This document shows, in pieces, positions 20,308 to 31,436 of a stretch of DNA of 64,000 bases (the stretch's first letter is position 1; every line of letters begins with the position of its first letter). The notes beneath the pieces were generated by a model. It worked only from the letters and a program-made list of their open reading frames with translations. It was not told the DNA's origin and did not search any database. The position numbers and the translations under genes were made by a program. This stretch comes from Diphasiastrum complanatum (lineage: Eukaryota > Streptophyta > Lycopodiopsida > Lycopodiales > Lycopodiaceae): the NCBI GenBank assembly GCA_029204225.1, contig CM055092.1, forward strand, positions 41,070,016-41,134,015. The letters run 5' to 3'.

Positions 20308-23300
20308 TTATTGGGGACTTTTATTGGCTTCGCGCCAAATCTTAATTAAATGATACAGCACCTTCTCCATAAAGTCAAGACGTGCAGTATTGAAATCCAA
20401 ATTATGCAACAAGAAACAACGGTGGGCTCCGGCAATCCACTTGGAAGTTGTCCATGAGGTGAAGCGGGATTCCCAAGAGCCTCCCATCATAGCCGCACGG
20501 AAATACAATCGAACAATCGGCAGCTGATCTTTGATTTGCTCTGAGGCCATCGGCTTATTTGGATCAAATGCCAGGGTAGGAAGGCAATCGTCCCATTTGG
20601 TTGCCACTGACGCCAACAGAGTTAGATCTTTTGCAAACATTGCCGATTGTTGCATTGTTGGATCCGGAGAGTGGAAATACTCTCTCTAATATGCCTGTAA
20701 GGCCCGGTGGAAATCCATTGAAATATTCTAGTTGTAAGACTAGTGGATGGTTGGCCAATTGGACGTATGGATGGTGATTTTATCCATAGCCAATCCCAAA
20801 TCTTTCCATTTTTGTCTTCGCGGCATTGGCACGTAATAAGGATCTACCCGCAACTGGCGAGGGCTGGCGACGTAACTCCTGATTGATTTCAGAGTTTTCT
20901 CAAAAATCGTGATTCTCCATGCCGGCTGCTCTCCCAGTGCAGGTATTTTGTCCAATTCTTTGCCGGCCTCGATCTCGGAGGTCTTAAATTTGAGAACCCA
21001 TCCACCACGCGAGGACTCATGTGGATGCTGTTTTAACAAGGTCTGGATCTGGTCCTCAAGGCTGATGGGCCTTCTGAATAAATGGCCTATCCTTGGCGAG
21101 GATGGACCCGCTTGTACTGCCGGTATAGTTGGTGGTTGATCTGCTAGATCTGGAACTCCCCCCTGGTCCATGCTCGAATCAACCCCTGTATCCATCTGTA
21201 CAGCTTCTTGGCGCGAAGGGGAGAATTGCGGCATGATCGAGATGAGGATTTGTGGTCCGGCTTCCAACGCTTGAGTGGCAGCCTTTTCATAGGCGTTGAT
21301 GGTCTCTTTTGCCCTTTCCAACTCAGTCGAAGCTGCTCCTTTGAACCTATCAAAGCGGCCTTGGAATCCCTGAAGGGCCACTTTGTATGTTTCCACTTTC
21401 TTGAACAAATATGCAATCTCCGTCGTTGTGACCGGATGATCGGGTATTTGTGTTTGCTGATACGCATCACGCTCAAGGGTGGTCACATCCAATTCACCTT
21501 GAAGCCGTGTGCGGTCTTGTTCGGCCATTTGCAATTGCCCCTTCAACAGTTGCACCTGTTGCTTGGCTTCTTGCACTACCTTATCTACCTGATCCTGTGC
21601 GATTCTCAGGACATTTTACAGGGAGCTGATGTAGGTTTCCAAGCGATCAGCTTGTTGCTGGGCCAATGTCTTTTCACTTTCAGCCTTTTCTTCATGTTGC
21701 TTGGCTATCTTCACCTCTCGATCCAGCTGGACAATTGTTTTACTGATCAGAGTGTTTTCAGATCCTAAAACAGAGATCCTCTGTTCCATTTCTTTTTTTT
21801 TATCCAACATAGACTGGATCACTTGCCCAAGGCTTGAAACTAACCCGAGAGCATCACCAAAATCGACATTCATGGAGGTGACAACAGTAGGAGACCCTGA
21901 TGGTACTGTCCGTGGTAGGCGTGGAATAGGTGCCAAAGTCTCTTCTTCTTCAAAAATATCCTCGTCTTCAAACCCTTCAGGCACCGTGGCGTCGAACTAC
22001 TTAGGTGACTTGACAACTGTGTAGACCCGAAGTGTGGCTGGGCTACCTTGTGTGGGTGGTTGCTGACTGGCATCTTCGACACCAACAATAGCTTCATGGA
22101 TATGCCCGAATCCTCTTCCAGGGGATTGGGGTTCAAAGGGTGCTAGGCTCTGGGGCATTTCAAAGATTTTGATGGTCCCAAGGGGGTCAAAATCATCGAA
22201 CATATCCATGAAGAACTGTGTGTTGGCTGAGGGTGCTTCGGTGTGCGGGGGTGAGGCGGCCTGGGCAGCTGTGATGGGAATGGTAGTCCCAATGGTCACA
22301 GACTGTCCTTGTATGGGAGCAGAGGCGAGGGAAGCATCAGAGATGAGGGGAATGGGAAGTTCAGTGCGAACAGCAGCAAGGGGTGGAAGCGCAACTGACG
22401 AAGTATGCCTAGTACGATGTCGTGACGCGGAAGGCGAGTCAGGAATTACGATCTCGCTGCATGGACGACGACAACTGTGAGAACTTGAGGCCTGGTGAGA
22501 TGACTCGGCCAGTGCTTCTTCGTAAATCGCAAGCACAGAATCCAGGTGGAAGCCATGGATTCTGTGAGAAGCGGCTAAGAGGGACAATAGAGAGCCAGCG
22601 GCGAACTGCTGCTTTGTATTGGCCTTAATAGCTCGCTTGAGCTCACCAGAAACAGTCTTGAACCAGTTATATGGTTCAAGAGGGGCTTTGGCCAACTTGA
22701 TGTGGGACTCCACTATCCTGTGAAGGATTTGAGATGTGATGCGGTCTTTCATGAGGTTGCCAACCATCAGGAAATGATTCAACAATTGGGCAACGGTGTG
22801 GATGGAAGGCTCAGTGATGGCTTTCAGAAGGTAACCATCATTAGTCCAATGTAGATCGTTGGTGAGGTCAATGTATGGCTTGATGGCCTGTTTGGCGTGC
22901 TTGTGATTGGGTGAGGCGTGCGTACCAGATGAGATTCCTATAGCTGCAAGTGCGGCCTCAATGACGCACACCTTGTGTGTGGCTCCTTGGAAGGTGATGT
23001 AAAACTTGGATTTCTCTTCCTTCCACGTACTGAAGGCAAGAGTGATGAAATCCATATTAATGCGTCCCGAAAAGGCTCTCTCATGAATACCCATTGCAGT
23101 AAGTAGAGGCTCCGCAAGGGTCATCCATTGAGTGACCATGCTTGTGCTAGGAAGAATCATGATGTCCGTTGCAGATGGGACATCACGATGGATAGTATAG
23201 CGCGGAGATTGGGAAGTATCGGTAGAAGACATGATGATCAGAAAGGAATTATAACCACGTGAGAATGTATTAGAAGGCAATGCAAGAAATTTGGAAGGCT

Positions 23301-23310
23301 TTGGTCTCAA
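20308..23310 (-). pseudogene. Extra ORF (env position) of gypsy element 1
   Basis: One frame runs 1001 codons from 23310 (or the better ATG at 23232, MSSTDTS) to TAA at 20308. It has no frameshift but five nonsense codons: TAG 21997, TAA 21613, TAG 20740, TAG 20728 and TAG 20686. Layout: alpha-rich domain (about 40-280, with ANTKQQFAAGSLLSLLAASH), Ser/Pro linker (280-440), coiled coil (about 490-625, with KKEMEQRISVLGSEN), second linker, and C-terminal domain (about 750-1000, with RGGWVL, DPYYVPMPRRQKW, NWPTI). The C-terminal domain recurs in the other gypsy at 50473-50991. There is no signal peptide or clear membrane anchor, so it is not env-like by sequence. It stops about 50 nt before the PPT. 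Function unknown. Confidence 0.8.
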
Positions 23311-23449
23311 GAAAAATTCACAAGAGCTTCGCTAGCACAAGTGAGGAATGAATTGAATTTAGCGAACCTATAGTTGAATTTGGTGGGTCCATTACACTGA
23401 ATAGTAGTTGGGCTTATCAGCTCTGAACAAAAATTTGCAGGCATGTACA

Positions 23450-23850
23450 GTACTGTAAAAATAGGCTATAAAAATCTCGGCGAAGGTTTCTAGGGATCTG
23501 AACCTATCAGGCGAACGTTTTTCAAGGCTGGCGAAGGATGAACCTTCGTCCAGGTACTATCATAAATGCTTTTTTCCACAATCTGAACCTATGGACAACC
23601 TAATTTTGACATTTTAAGATCACCTAGCAGGTCGGCGAAGGTTCATAATGACGTTATGATGCTCGACGACGGTTCCCAAAATGGCATATCACTGAACATT
23701 TGCCTGACTCAAAAATTGAATTTTCTCTTGTCAGAAACCTTCGCCCACCTCAATTTAGATAAATCAAGGGTGGATGTACAGTCTGAGAGCTCAGCGAAGG
23801 TTTTTGATACTGTATTGGCCAAATCGACCCAAAATAGTGGTTTTCTAAGT
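23450..23850 (-). promoter_or_regulatory. Cluster of GCGAAGGTT motifs in the integrase-to-ORF spacer
   Basis: (G/A)(G/C)CGAAGGTT or close variants occur at about 23479, 23509, 23530, 23541 (reverse), 23634, 23664, 23735 (reverse) and 23792. The spacer lies between integrase and the extra ORF. The same motif clusters in the leader before gag (32760-33420). Function is unknown; regulatory or RNA-structural roles are possible. Confidence 0.55.
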
Positions 23851-23970
23851 CATTTTTCATAGAAATACTATGCTTCTGTTTCCTTATGCTGATGACTTCC
23901 TGACTTCTGCTCATCAGTCTTTCCTTATTATTATTTTTTCAGCTGTCTTTTTCCAAAAAAAGTCAGCAAA

Positions 23971-24334
23971 TTAAAAACTGAAAACAAAAAATTGAAAACA
24001 AATAAAATGAAAAAATATATTGAGATTAGGCTTGTTGAACTGGCGGAGCAGGCTGCCGAAACTTAGTAATCGGCTGCCATTTACCGGAGTATCAAATTGT
24101 TTCCCATCCAAGTGTTCAAGAATTGTTGTGCCATAGTTCAAGATTTCCTTCACTTTATACGGGCCATCCCCAGTAAACTTCAACTTACCCTTGATCAGCT
24201 TGGTTTTGTACATCAATGCAAGATCTCCTGCTTCCAGATCTTTCTTATGCAATCGTCGATCGTGCCATGCCTTGCGGCGGGCTTTCTCTGCTGCTAAGGC
24301 ATGAACTGCCATCAATCGGGTTTCACATAATTTG
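23971..24334 (-). pseudogene. Gypsy element 1 integrase C-terminus
   Basis: KLCETRLMAVHALAAEKARR, then LEAGDLALMYKTKLIKGKL and FTGDGPYKVKEIL. This is the typical DNA-binding C-terminal module of gypsy integrases. It is cut off from the integrase core at 28514 by copia element 1 (frame ...DALH | KLCETR... resumes across the insertion). The ORF ends at 23971. Confidence 0.88.
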
Positions 24335-24339
24335 TGCAA

Positions 24340-25040
24340 TGTGAAGAATTGCCAAAAATTGGCAAATCTAGCTTGATCAAAAACCATGTAGAACAGTGTA
24401 AATTGTGTACACAAGTGGGTCCCACACATGTGAGGCCATGATGCCACATGGGAAACCCATCCTAATGTAGGTTAGGTCAAGTCAAGAGATTTGGTCATGT
24501 CTATTTGGTGGTCATCCCTACTTTATAGGACCTACACCTAAGTTTAAGGTGAAAATTTGACCAACTAGCTACCTACCAAGCATAACTCTAGGAAATAGAC
24601 TAGGATTTCATTTTAGGTCAAGGAGAGTGAGTTAACTTCCTTATTACATGCTGGAAATCCACCTAACTTCAAGAAGGAAGTCAAATTTGCTATGTATTCC
24701 CTCTCTCCATAGTGAGAAGATAGAAAATTTTTGGAGCTCATTGGCAATCTCAAGCTAGTTCACTATGTACATTGAGTTTTTGTGATCCAAATGAAACCAA
24801 ATCAATTTCTACTTGTTTCTCAGGTTGAAGGCTGTACTACAGCCTGTAGTACACACTTGTGGGCTCGGATTTCAATGTTTATCAATGCTTTTGATTGTTA
24901 ATGCTTGTTGTTTGTCAAATTGCCAATCTAGATCAACTTTTTTGTGTCTAGTTTTTTGATAGATTGTTAAGCAAGCATCCAATCACTCTTGTGGATCTTT
25001 TGTAGATCCATTTATGGTCCTAAAGTACAGTACTTTCACA
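24340..25040 (+). repeat. Copia element 1, 5' LTR
   Basis: TGTGAAG...TTTCACA. It begins with the palindrome TTGCCAAAAATTGGCAA and ends with AAAGTACAGTACTTT (7-bp arms). It has an internal palindrome GTACTACAGCCTGTAGTAC near 24833. Confidence 0.95.
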
Positions 25041-25052
25041 TGGTATCAGAGC
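25041..25052 (+). promoter_or_regulatory. Primer binding site of copia element 1
   Basis: TGGTATCAGAGC immediately after the LTR, complementary to tRNA-iMet. About 390 bp of leader follows before gag; it contains a duplicated segment (TTTGTGAGGGAGTG(C/A)TAGAACTG at about 25126 and 25300). Confidence 0.95.
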
Positions 25053-25440
25053 CAAGTACAAGAGCATAAGCCATTGATCTAATGCAAATCCATTTTTAGC
25101 AAGTTTTGATGCTAAAAGCTAACTTTGTGAGGGAGTGCTAGAACTGAGATTATAAGTCCATTTGTTGGATTAGAAATCTAATTTGAGTAAAAAACTACAA
25201 GAAAGAGACCTTAGTGAGCTTCTAGAGACAATCAAATCCATTTCTTGGCAAGATTTGTTTGAAAGTAGTTTTCACTTCATCTTATCTTCATTCCAGCTTT
25301 GTGAGGGAGTGATAGAACTGTGATTATAAGTCCATTTGTTGGATTAGAAATCAAATTTGAGTGAAACACTGCAAGTATGAGACCTTTGTGAGTTTCAAGT
25401 CAATCAAATCTATTTCTTGTTTGTAGAAGTCACTAGTAAG

Positions 25441-27597
25441 ATGGGATCTGCTGGAGCATACCTTCTAGAAGCTAGTGAGAGGTTGAATTCTACAAATTAT
25501 GATATTTGGAAGGTTAGAATGGAGTCACTCTTAGTGCTCCAAGACCTTTATGAGTTCTTGATTGAAGATGAAGATGAACCTCTAGGTGCACAGGAGTTAG
25601 CTAGATACAAGAAGAGATCTAGGCTTGCACTTCATTGTGTGAAGATGAATGTGAGCAATGATTTGTTGAGAGAAGTATCAGCTTGTACTAATGCTAAAGA
25701 GGCTTGGGAGTCTTTAAAATCAATCTATGAGTCTAGCAACACTTCTAGAGTTCTTATGCCTAGAAATCAAATTTTGCAAAGCATAAGGAGAAGTGAGGAG
25801 AGTGCACAGGATTATGTACTCAGAATCAAGTCTCGAAATAGGGAGTTGGCTTCCATTGGAGAGAAGATTCATGATGGAGAGCTTGTACAAATTGTCCTTA
25901 ATGGTCTAGGAGATGACTTTGCAAATTTGGTCCAAAGTTTTGCCATCCAAGACACTTTGCCAACTATAGAAAAACTTCACAGTGTATTAGTGGCTGAAGA
26001 GTATAGGATGCTCCATGCAAAATCTAGAATGAGTTCCTTGTCTTTGTAGGTTGGTGATGAGAAAGCCACTTTCTCATTCAAGGGCAAAAAGAAGACCAAT
26101 GGAAAGAAGAAGCATCCAAAGGAGGCCAAAGAAGAGGATGATGCATCAAGTTCAAAGGACAAGTCAAAGCAAAAATGCTTCTTTTGTGGAAAGAAGGGGC
26201 ATTATGCATCTGAATGTTACAAGAGGCTAAGAGCACAAGTGGAGGAGGACAAACAAGGAAACCTTGCAAAGGAGGAGGAGGAGGATGAAGTAGATGTATT
26301 CTTGATGGCATCTACATCCTCACCAACAAGCAATAGCAATTCAAGAGACAATTGGTGGATCGACAGTGGGGCTAGCTCCCACATGTCTTGTGAAAAGGAC
26401 TTTTTCTCAACCTTACACTCATTCAATGATGCTAAAAAGTTTGTCTTTACTTCAAATGATGAAGAGTGTAGGATAGATGGTGTTGGCACCATATCTTTGT
26501 GTCTAGAATCCTCAAAATGCATGGATCTAGAAAATGTCCTTTATGTACCATCAATCACCAAGAATATGCTTAGTGTTGGTCTACTCTTAGAAAGTGGTTT
26601 GGATGTCTACTTTAAGCATGGTGTTTGCTTCATCTTGAAGAATGATGTTTGCATTGCAAAGGGATTTAAACATGGAAGATTGTTTAAGTTGGAAGCTAGT
26701 GTTGCTTTTGAAAGAATGAGCTTGGCAAAGGAGGAGATCACTCAAGAGGAGATCTTGGCAAAGTGTGATTTTGCTTGCATTGAGGAGGAGCATCAAAATG
26801 AGGAAGATCTTGAGGATCAGCCTCAAAGCATGAGAGTTCCAAGGGAGTCCTCAATGACAATGGCCGACTCATCAAATTGCATGCAAATTGTCCATTCAAG
26901 TGTGCATCTTGCAAGGGTGGTGAGCATTGGAGAGTCTACTATCTTTGAATACTTTTTGGAAAGTAGTAGTAGACATGAGGTGACTTGTTTCTTACTTTTA
27001 AGATTCATGGTGTTTATTACTTTGTATGACAAGACAATGAAATGGGCTGTTTTGAAATCTACATTTGTTGTTGATAAAGCAATTTCATTGGATAACTATT
27101 TTTTTAATAGTTTGAATAGAGTCATAAAAGATGAAACATCATTTGCTTTGGAAATCTTTGTGTTCACATGCTTTGTGCATGATCATTCCAATGTAAGGAC
27201 CAAAGATTATCCTATTTCAATGATAGGAATAATGGTAGTGTTTTGCTCTTCAAGTAGAGATTGTAGAATCTACTTGTTTTCGACCAAAGAATTTGTCAAT
27301 GGTGGAAATGTGATCTTTCAAGAGTGGAAGATTTGTAACCTTGAAGAAGCACCTTTGGATCAACACCTTATTCAATTCATTGATGTTTTGGATTCAAGTC
27401 AAGTGGAGGATCAAGCTCAAGACCCGAGGACTCCAAGAAGAATCTTGAGTATCAAGATGGAGCCATCTAGGCTCAATCAAATGGATCAAGCAAGACAAGT
27501 TGTCTTTGGCAACATTATTTATGCACTTAATATTTTCATTGATGTATCTTCAAGTGCACAAAATGCCTTGGAATCCATGGCTTGGCATGATGTTTAG
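25441..27597 (+). CDS. Copia element 1 gag-nucleocapsid-protease polyprotein with novel tail
   Basis: I start at the ATG at 25441 (MGSAGAYLLEASERLNS), the same start as the related gag at 54044. A single in-frame TAG (26047-26049) interrupts; otherwise the frame is open to 27597 (about 718 codons). Order: gag (1-200), TAG, Lys-rich linker, CCHC knuckle CFFCGKKGHYASEC (about 250), acidic stretch, and aspartic protease WWIDSGASSHMS with its substrate-flap region up to LYVPSITKNMLSVG. A GAG-pre-integrase LWHRRLGH-type motif is missing. From about residue 430 an approximately 290-codon region (for example SIGESTIFEYFLESSSRHEV and FVFTCFVHDHSNVRTKDYP) has no integrase, RT or RNase H motif. Only EFVNGGNVIFQEW recalls an integrase-RT linker. 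The tail is open and thus possibly under selection or recently acquired. Confidence 0.85.
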
Positions 27598-27807
27598 TTT
27601 TGAAGTGTGCTACATGTATATAGACACATTCATGGAACATCTTGTAAGGGATTCTCTAAGAGGTGGTGAAAGATCCTTCATGGACATCATTCTCTATTGG
27701 AGTCTCAAAAGTTCCTTGTTTGTAGCTGGATTTTTTAGACACTTCTAAAAGCTTTCATTCATCTATCAAGAGAATTGTAAATAGATCAAGCTAAATTTGA
27801 GGAGGAG

Positions 27808-28508
27808 TGTGAAGAATTGCCAAAAATTGGCAAATCTAGCTTGATCAAAAACCATGTAGAATAGTGTAAATTGTGTACACAAGTGGGTCCCACACATGTG
27901 AGGCCATGATGCCACATGGGAAACCCATCCTAATGTAGGTTAGTTCAAGTCAAGAGAGTTGGTCATGTCTATTTGGTGGTCATCCCTACTTTATAGGACC
28001 TACACCTAAGTTTAAGGTGAAAATTTGACCAACTAGCTACCTACCAAGCATAACTCTAGGAAATAGACTAGGGTTTCATTTTAGGTCAAGGAGAGTAAGT
28101 TAACTTCCTTATTACATGCTGGAAATCCACCTAACTTCGAGAAGAAAGTCGAATTTGCTATGTATTCCCTCTCTCCATAGTGAGAAGATAGAAAATTTTT
28201 GGAGCTCATTGGCAATCTCAAGCTAGTTCACTATGTACATTGAGTTTTTGTGATCCAAATGAAACCAAATCAATTTCTACTTGTTTCTCAGGTTGAAGGC
28301 CGTACTACAGCCTGTAGTACACACGTGTGGGCTCAGATTTCAATGTTTATCAATGCTTTTGATTGTTAATGCTTGTTGTTTGTCAAATTGCCAATCTAGA
28401 TCAACTTTTTTGTGTCTAGTTTTTTGATAGATTGTTAAGCAAGCATCCAATCACTCTTGTGGATCTTTTGTAGATCCATTTATGGTCCTAAAGTACAGTA
28501 CTTTCACA
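27808..28508 (+). repeat. Copia element 1, 3' LTR with preceding PPT
   Basis: Same length as the 5' copy. The PPT AATTTGAGGAGGAG (27794-27807) abuts it. One difference creates ACACGTGTGGGC here versus ACACTTGTGGGC in the 5' copy. Confidence 0.95.
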
Positions 28509-28513
28509 TGCAA

Positions 28514-29618
28514 TGCATCGTGGCAAAGTTGTAAAGACTGATCATCATTTAATCGTTCCGTTGCTGCTATGCGTAAAGATGAGATTAAAAATTCAATTGG
28601 CATAACAGCGTCTTGACCATAAACCAGTTGAAAAGGTGTTTGATTTGTACTATTTTTGTAAGTGATTCTGAATGCCCATAATGTTGCATACAGTTTATGT
28701 TCCCAATCAGACCAACTCGCTTCAACTGTCTTTGTCATAATGGTGTAGAGAATCTTATTGGAAGATTCAGCTTGGCCATTCCCTCTGAGATAATAGGGAG
28801 TACTAAATCTGTGTATAACAAAAAAATCTTCCACTAAATACTTTATTGTTTGATTAACAAAGTGTGTACCCCGATTACTGACAATTTTAATCGGACATCC
28901 AAATCTGACTATAATATTTTCATAGAGAAACTTAGCTGTAGATTTTGCATCAGCTACTTTGACAGCTTTGGCTTCAACCCACTTGGTCATATAATCAGTT
29001 GCGACGATAATGTATCAGGCCTGAGATCCTTGAGCAGCGGGATGAATAGGACCAACATAATCTAGTCCCCATTTTTCAAACGGTGCTTGCGACAAAACCG
29101 AATCTAAGGGTTCATAATTCTGTCGAGTAGGCCGCCATGCTCGATGGCAGACATCGCATGTCTGAATAAAATTTTCTGTCCTTATGAAGCGTAGGCCACC
29201 AACAACCGGATTGCAAAAGTTTGCGAACAGTAATATCTGTAGAGAAGTGTCCTCCACCCATGCCATCATGTGAAAACATGATAAGATCTGGTACTTCATG
29301 CGGTAAAACACATCTTCATCAAATATTATCTGATCCACGACGATACAATTGTCCTGCAATTAATTGATAAGGTTGAGCCTTATGAATCAATTGTCTTTTC
29401 TGTACTTTTGTCAAAGAGTCATTCGGTTGTCCTAGCATCAGGTACTCAACAATATTTGCCGCCCACTCAAGTACTGCTTCAACATAGAACAACGCAGCAT
29501 ATGGCAGTTCATCATCCACTTTAGTATTAACTGGTGCGGATTCAATTTGTGAAACGTGATCGGCTAGATAATGTTGCGGCCCCTTTCTGACCACAATTCG
29601 AAAGTCAAATTCAGTCAA
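28514..29618 (-). pseudogene. Gypsy element 1 RNase H end and integrase core
   Basis: 29618-29319: connection domain and integrase N-terminus (KGPQHYLADHVSQIE, GQLYRRG). Then H2C2 remnants at 29300-29130 (TCDVCHRAWRPTRQNY), WGLDYVGPIHPAAQGSQA (first Asp), and from 28990 TKWVEAKAVKVADAKSTAKF, VSNRGTHF and NGQAESSNKIL (Glu). The second catalytic Asp is Asn (codon at 28874-28876). A TGA after GSQA and frame breaks near 29300 show decay. Interrupted at 28513 by copia element 1. Confidence 0.88.
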
Positions 29619-29627
29619 TAATAATAA

Positions 29628-31436
29628 TCATCTTGCAATACGTCCAGTATTACACGTCTTATTTACCAAGTAAAGTAACGGTTGATGATCCGTATAAAAT
29701 GCAAAGTGCGTTTCCATGAGATAGTGACGAAATTTCCAAACAGAAAAAATCATGGCTAGCGCTTCAGGTTCTGTTGTTGAATAATTCTTCTCTGGATTTG
29801 TAAGCTGTCTGCCTGCAAATCGTATAGGATAATCCTTCTTATACTCACCTAGCTGCGTCAAAAACTGATCCAATGGCGTATTTTGAGGCGTCCGTATGAA
29901 CATGAAACTCTAATGTCCAATCTAGAAAACGCAGTATTGGTGCTGAAGATAATGCTTTTTTTTTAAATTTTCAAAGGCTTCTAACGCCTCTATTGTCCAA
30001 ACAGGAACAACAGTTAATTTGTATATATGTCGTGCTAAATCCGCAAAGAAGATAATAAAAATTTGATAGTAGTTTGCATGACCCATAAACACATAAACTC
30101 CTCGAATTGTTGCTGGCGGTGGCAATTCCACAATAACTTTGATGTTAGAGTAATCGGTGGCAATACCATGTCTTGATAGCACATGTCCAAGCACCACTCC
30201 TTGAGAAACCCATATCTGGTATTTTTCTGGATTTAGAGAAATCTGATATTTGTGACATCTTTCAAAGACTTTCTCCAATCGATCTAGGTGGTCTGTATCT
30301 GTACTATGAACTCCCAAGTCGTCTAAGTAAATTTCAAAGAATTTCTGCAGATAACCTTTAAAGGAAAATTGCATTACTCTTTGGAATGAACTTGGTGCAT
30401 TACAGAGTCCAAACGACATTACTTTGTAAGCATAGGTGCCCCATTTTGTTGCAAAAGCAGTTTTGTGACGATCGGCAGGTGCAATCTTAACCTGGTTGTA
30501 ACCACAAAATTCATCCAAGAAACTATAAGCTTCCGCTCCAGCAAGGCGATCCAAAATGCTTTCAGTAAAAGGTAACGGAAAGTGATCCTTTCGTGTCACT
30601 TTATTCAATGCTTTGAGATTCACACAGATTTGCAATTTCCCATTTTTCTTAGGAACAATGACAATCGGTGAAATCCATTTGATATGCTCGATCTCATAAA
30701 TGAAATCGGCGTCAAGCAATCTCTGAAGTTCTTTCTTTATCAGATCTGCCACATTAGGATTACAGCGATAGAACTTTGTAACCTTTGGTACTGCATCAGG
30801 TACTAAAGGTATGGTATGTTCAATGACTGATGTCGGGATACCCTTCAAATCTTGATAAGTCCATGCAAAACAATCTTGATACTTAATAAGTAGCAAACAG
30901 AGTGCTTGATACTGTTCAGGAGTAAGTTGTGATCCCACTTGTGCAATCTTTTCTGGTTCTCCTGGTCCTGCAAGATTCATTGGCTGCGTCCTAGCTGGGC
31001 CATCGTAAACCTCTTTAGATTCCAAAACGTGTTCTTCAGGTTCACGATGTGCTTTAGGTAACATGATAACCACATCATCCAGTGTATAACGTTTAAAATG
31101 CTCTGGCATATCATGTTGGACTACATTTACTTGTTTTTTTTCGAAAGAACTTGTCTTGGATCTTCGTTTAGTGTTCTTAGCAGGAATTGATCGTGGAGGT
31201 GATGACTTCCGGGATGATAAATCTTTCTTCTCAGGTGAAGACTTCCTAGACGATGATGTCTTGCTGGAGATCTGACTTGAAGAATCATTCTTGACTTTTT
31301 CTTTGTCTTTATCCAATAGAGGTGGCACTTCCTTTAGATCAAACTTTTGAGAGGGATTTTCCCATTTCAGGACCGTATTATAATGTTGCTTTGCTTGTTT
31401 CTTCATCATCGGACCTGTCATCCTGTCTCCCTTCAA
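29628..31436 (-). pseudogene. Gypsy element 1 reverse transcriptase and RNase H
   Basis: From 31436: Ser/Lys-rich linker, then RT from about 30900 (FAWTYQDLKGIP, YRCNPNVADLIKKELQRLL, KNGKLQICVNLKALNKVTRK, FGLCNAPSSFQRVM, catalytic YLDD at 30318-30329). The tether/RNase H (FASRQL-like FAGRQLTNPEKNYSTTEPEA, FYTDHQPLLYLVNK) sits at 29903-29628. A stop near 29922 and a frame change separate RT and RNase H. The RT is an Athila/Tat relative; SGYNQ has become CGYNQ. Inactive as it stands. Confidence 0.9.

Larger units (their letters stand above)
24340..28508 (+). mobile_element. Copia element 1, complete but non-autonomous
   Basis: 4169 bp with two 701-bp LTRs that differ at about eleven sites by eye, flanked by the 5-bp duplication TGCAA (24335-24339 and 28509-28513). 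It has a tRNA-iMet PBS and a PPT. It codes only gag, zinc knuckle, protease and a long unassigned tail; integrase core, RT and RNase H are absent. It is inserted antisense in the gypsy element 1 integrase. It must have moved with enzymes from a relative. Confidence 0.95.

Noticed and set aside
21208-21768. 186-codon plus-strand frame
   Set aside because: Antisense shadow of the coiled-coil part of the gypsy extra ORF.
22169-22628. Plus-strand frames opposite the extra ORF (antisense ORF as in Retand-type elements)
   Set aside because: Short, biased composition, no start context or conservation in element 2B.
26047-26049. Programmed stop-codon readthrough between gag and protease in copia 1
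   Set aside because: The TAG lies before the nucleocapsid knuckle, not at a gag-pol border, and the related gag at 40.7 kb has a sense codon there. A simple nonsense mutation is more likely.
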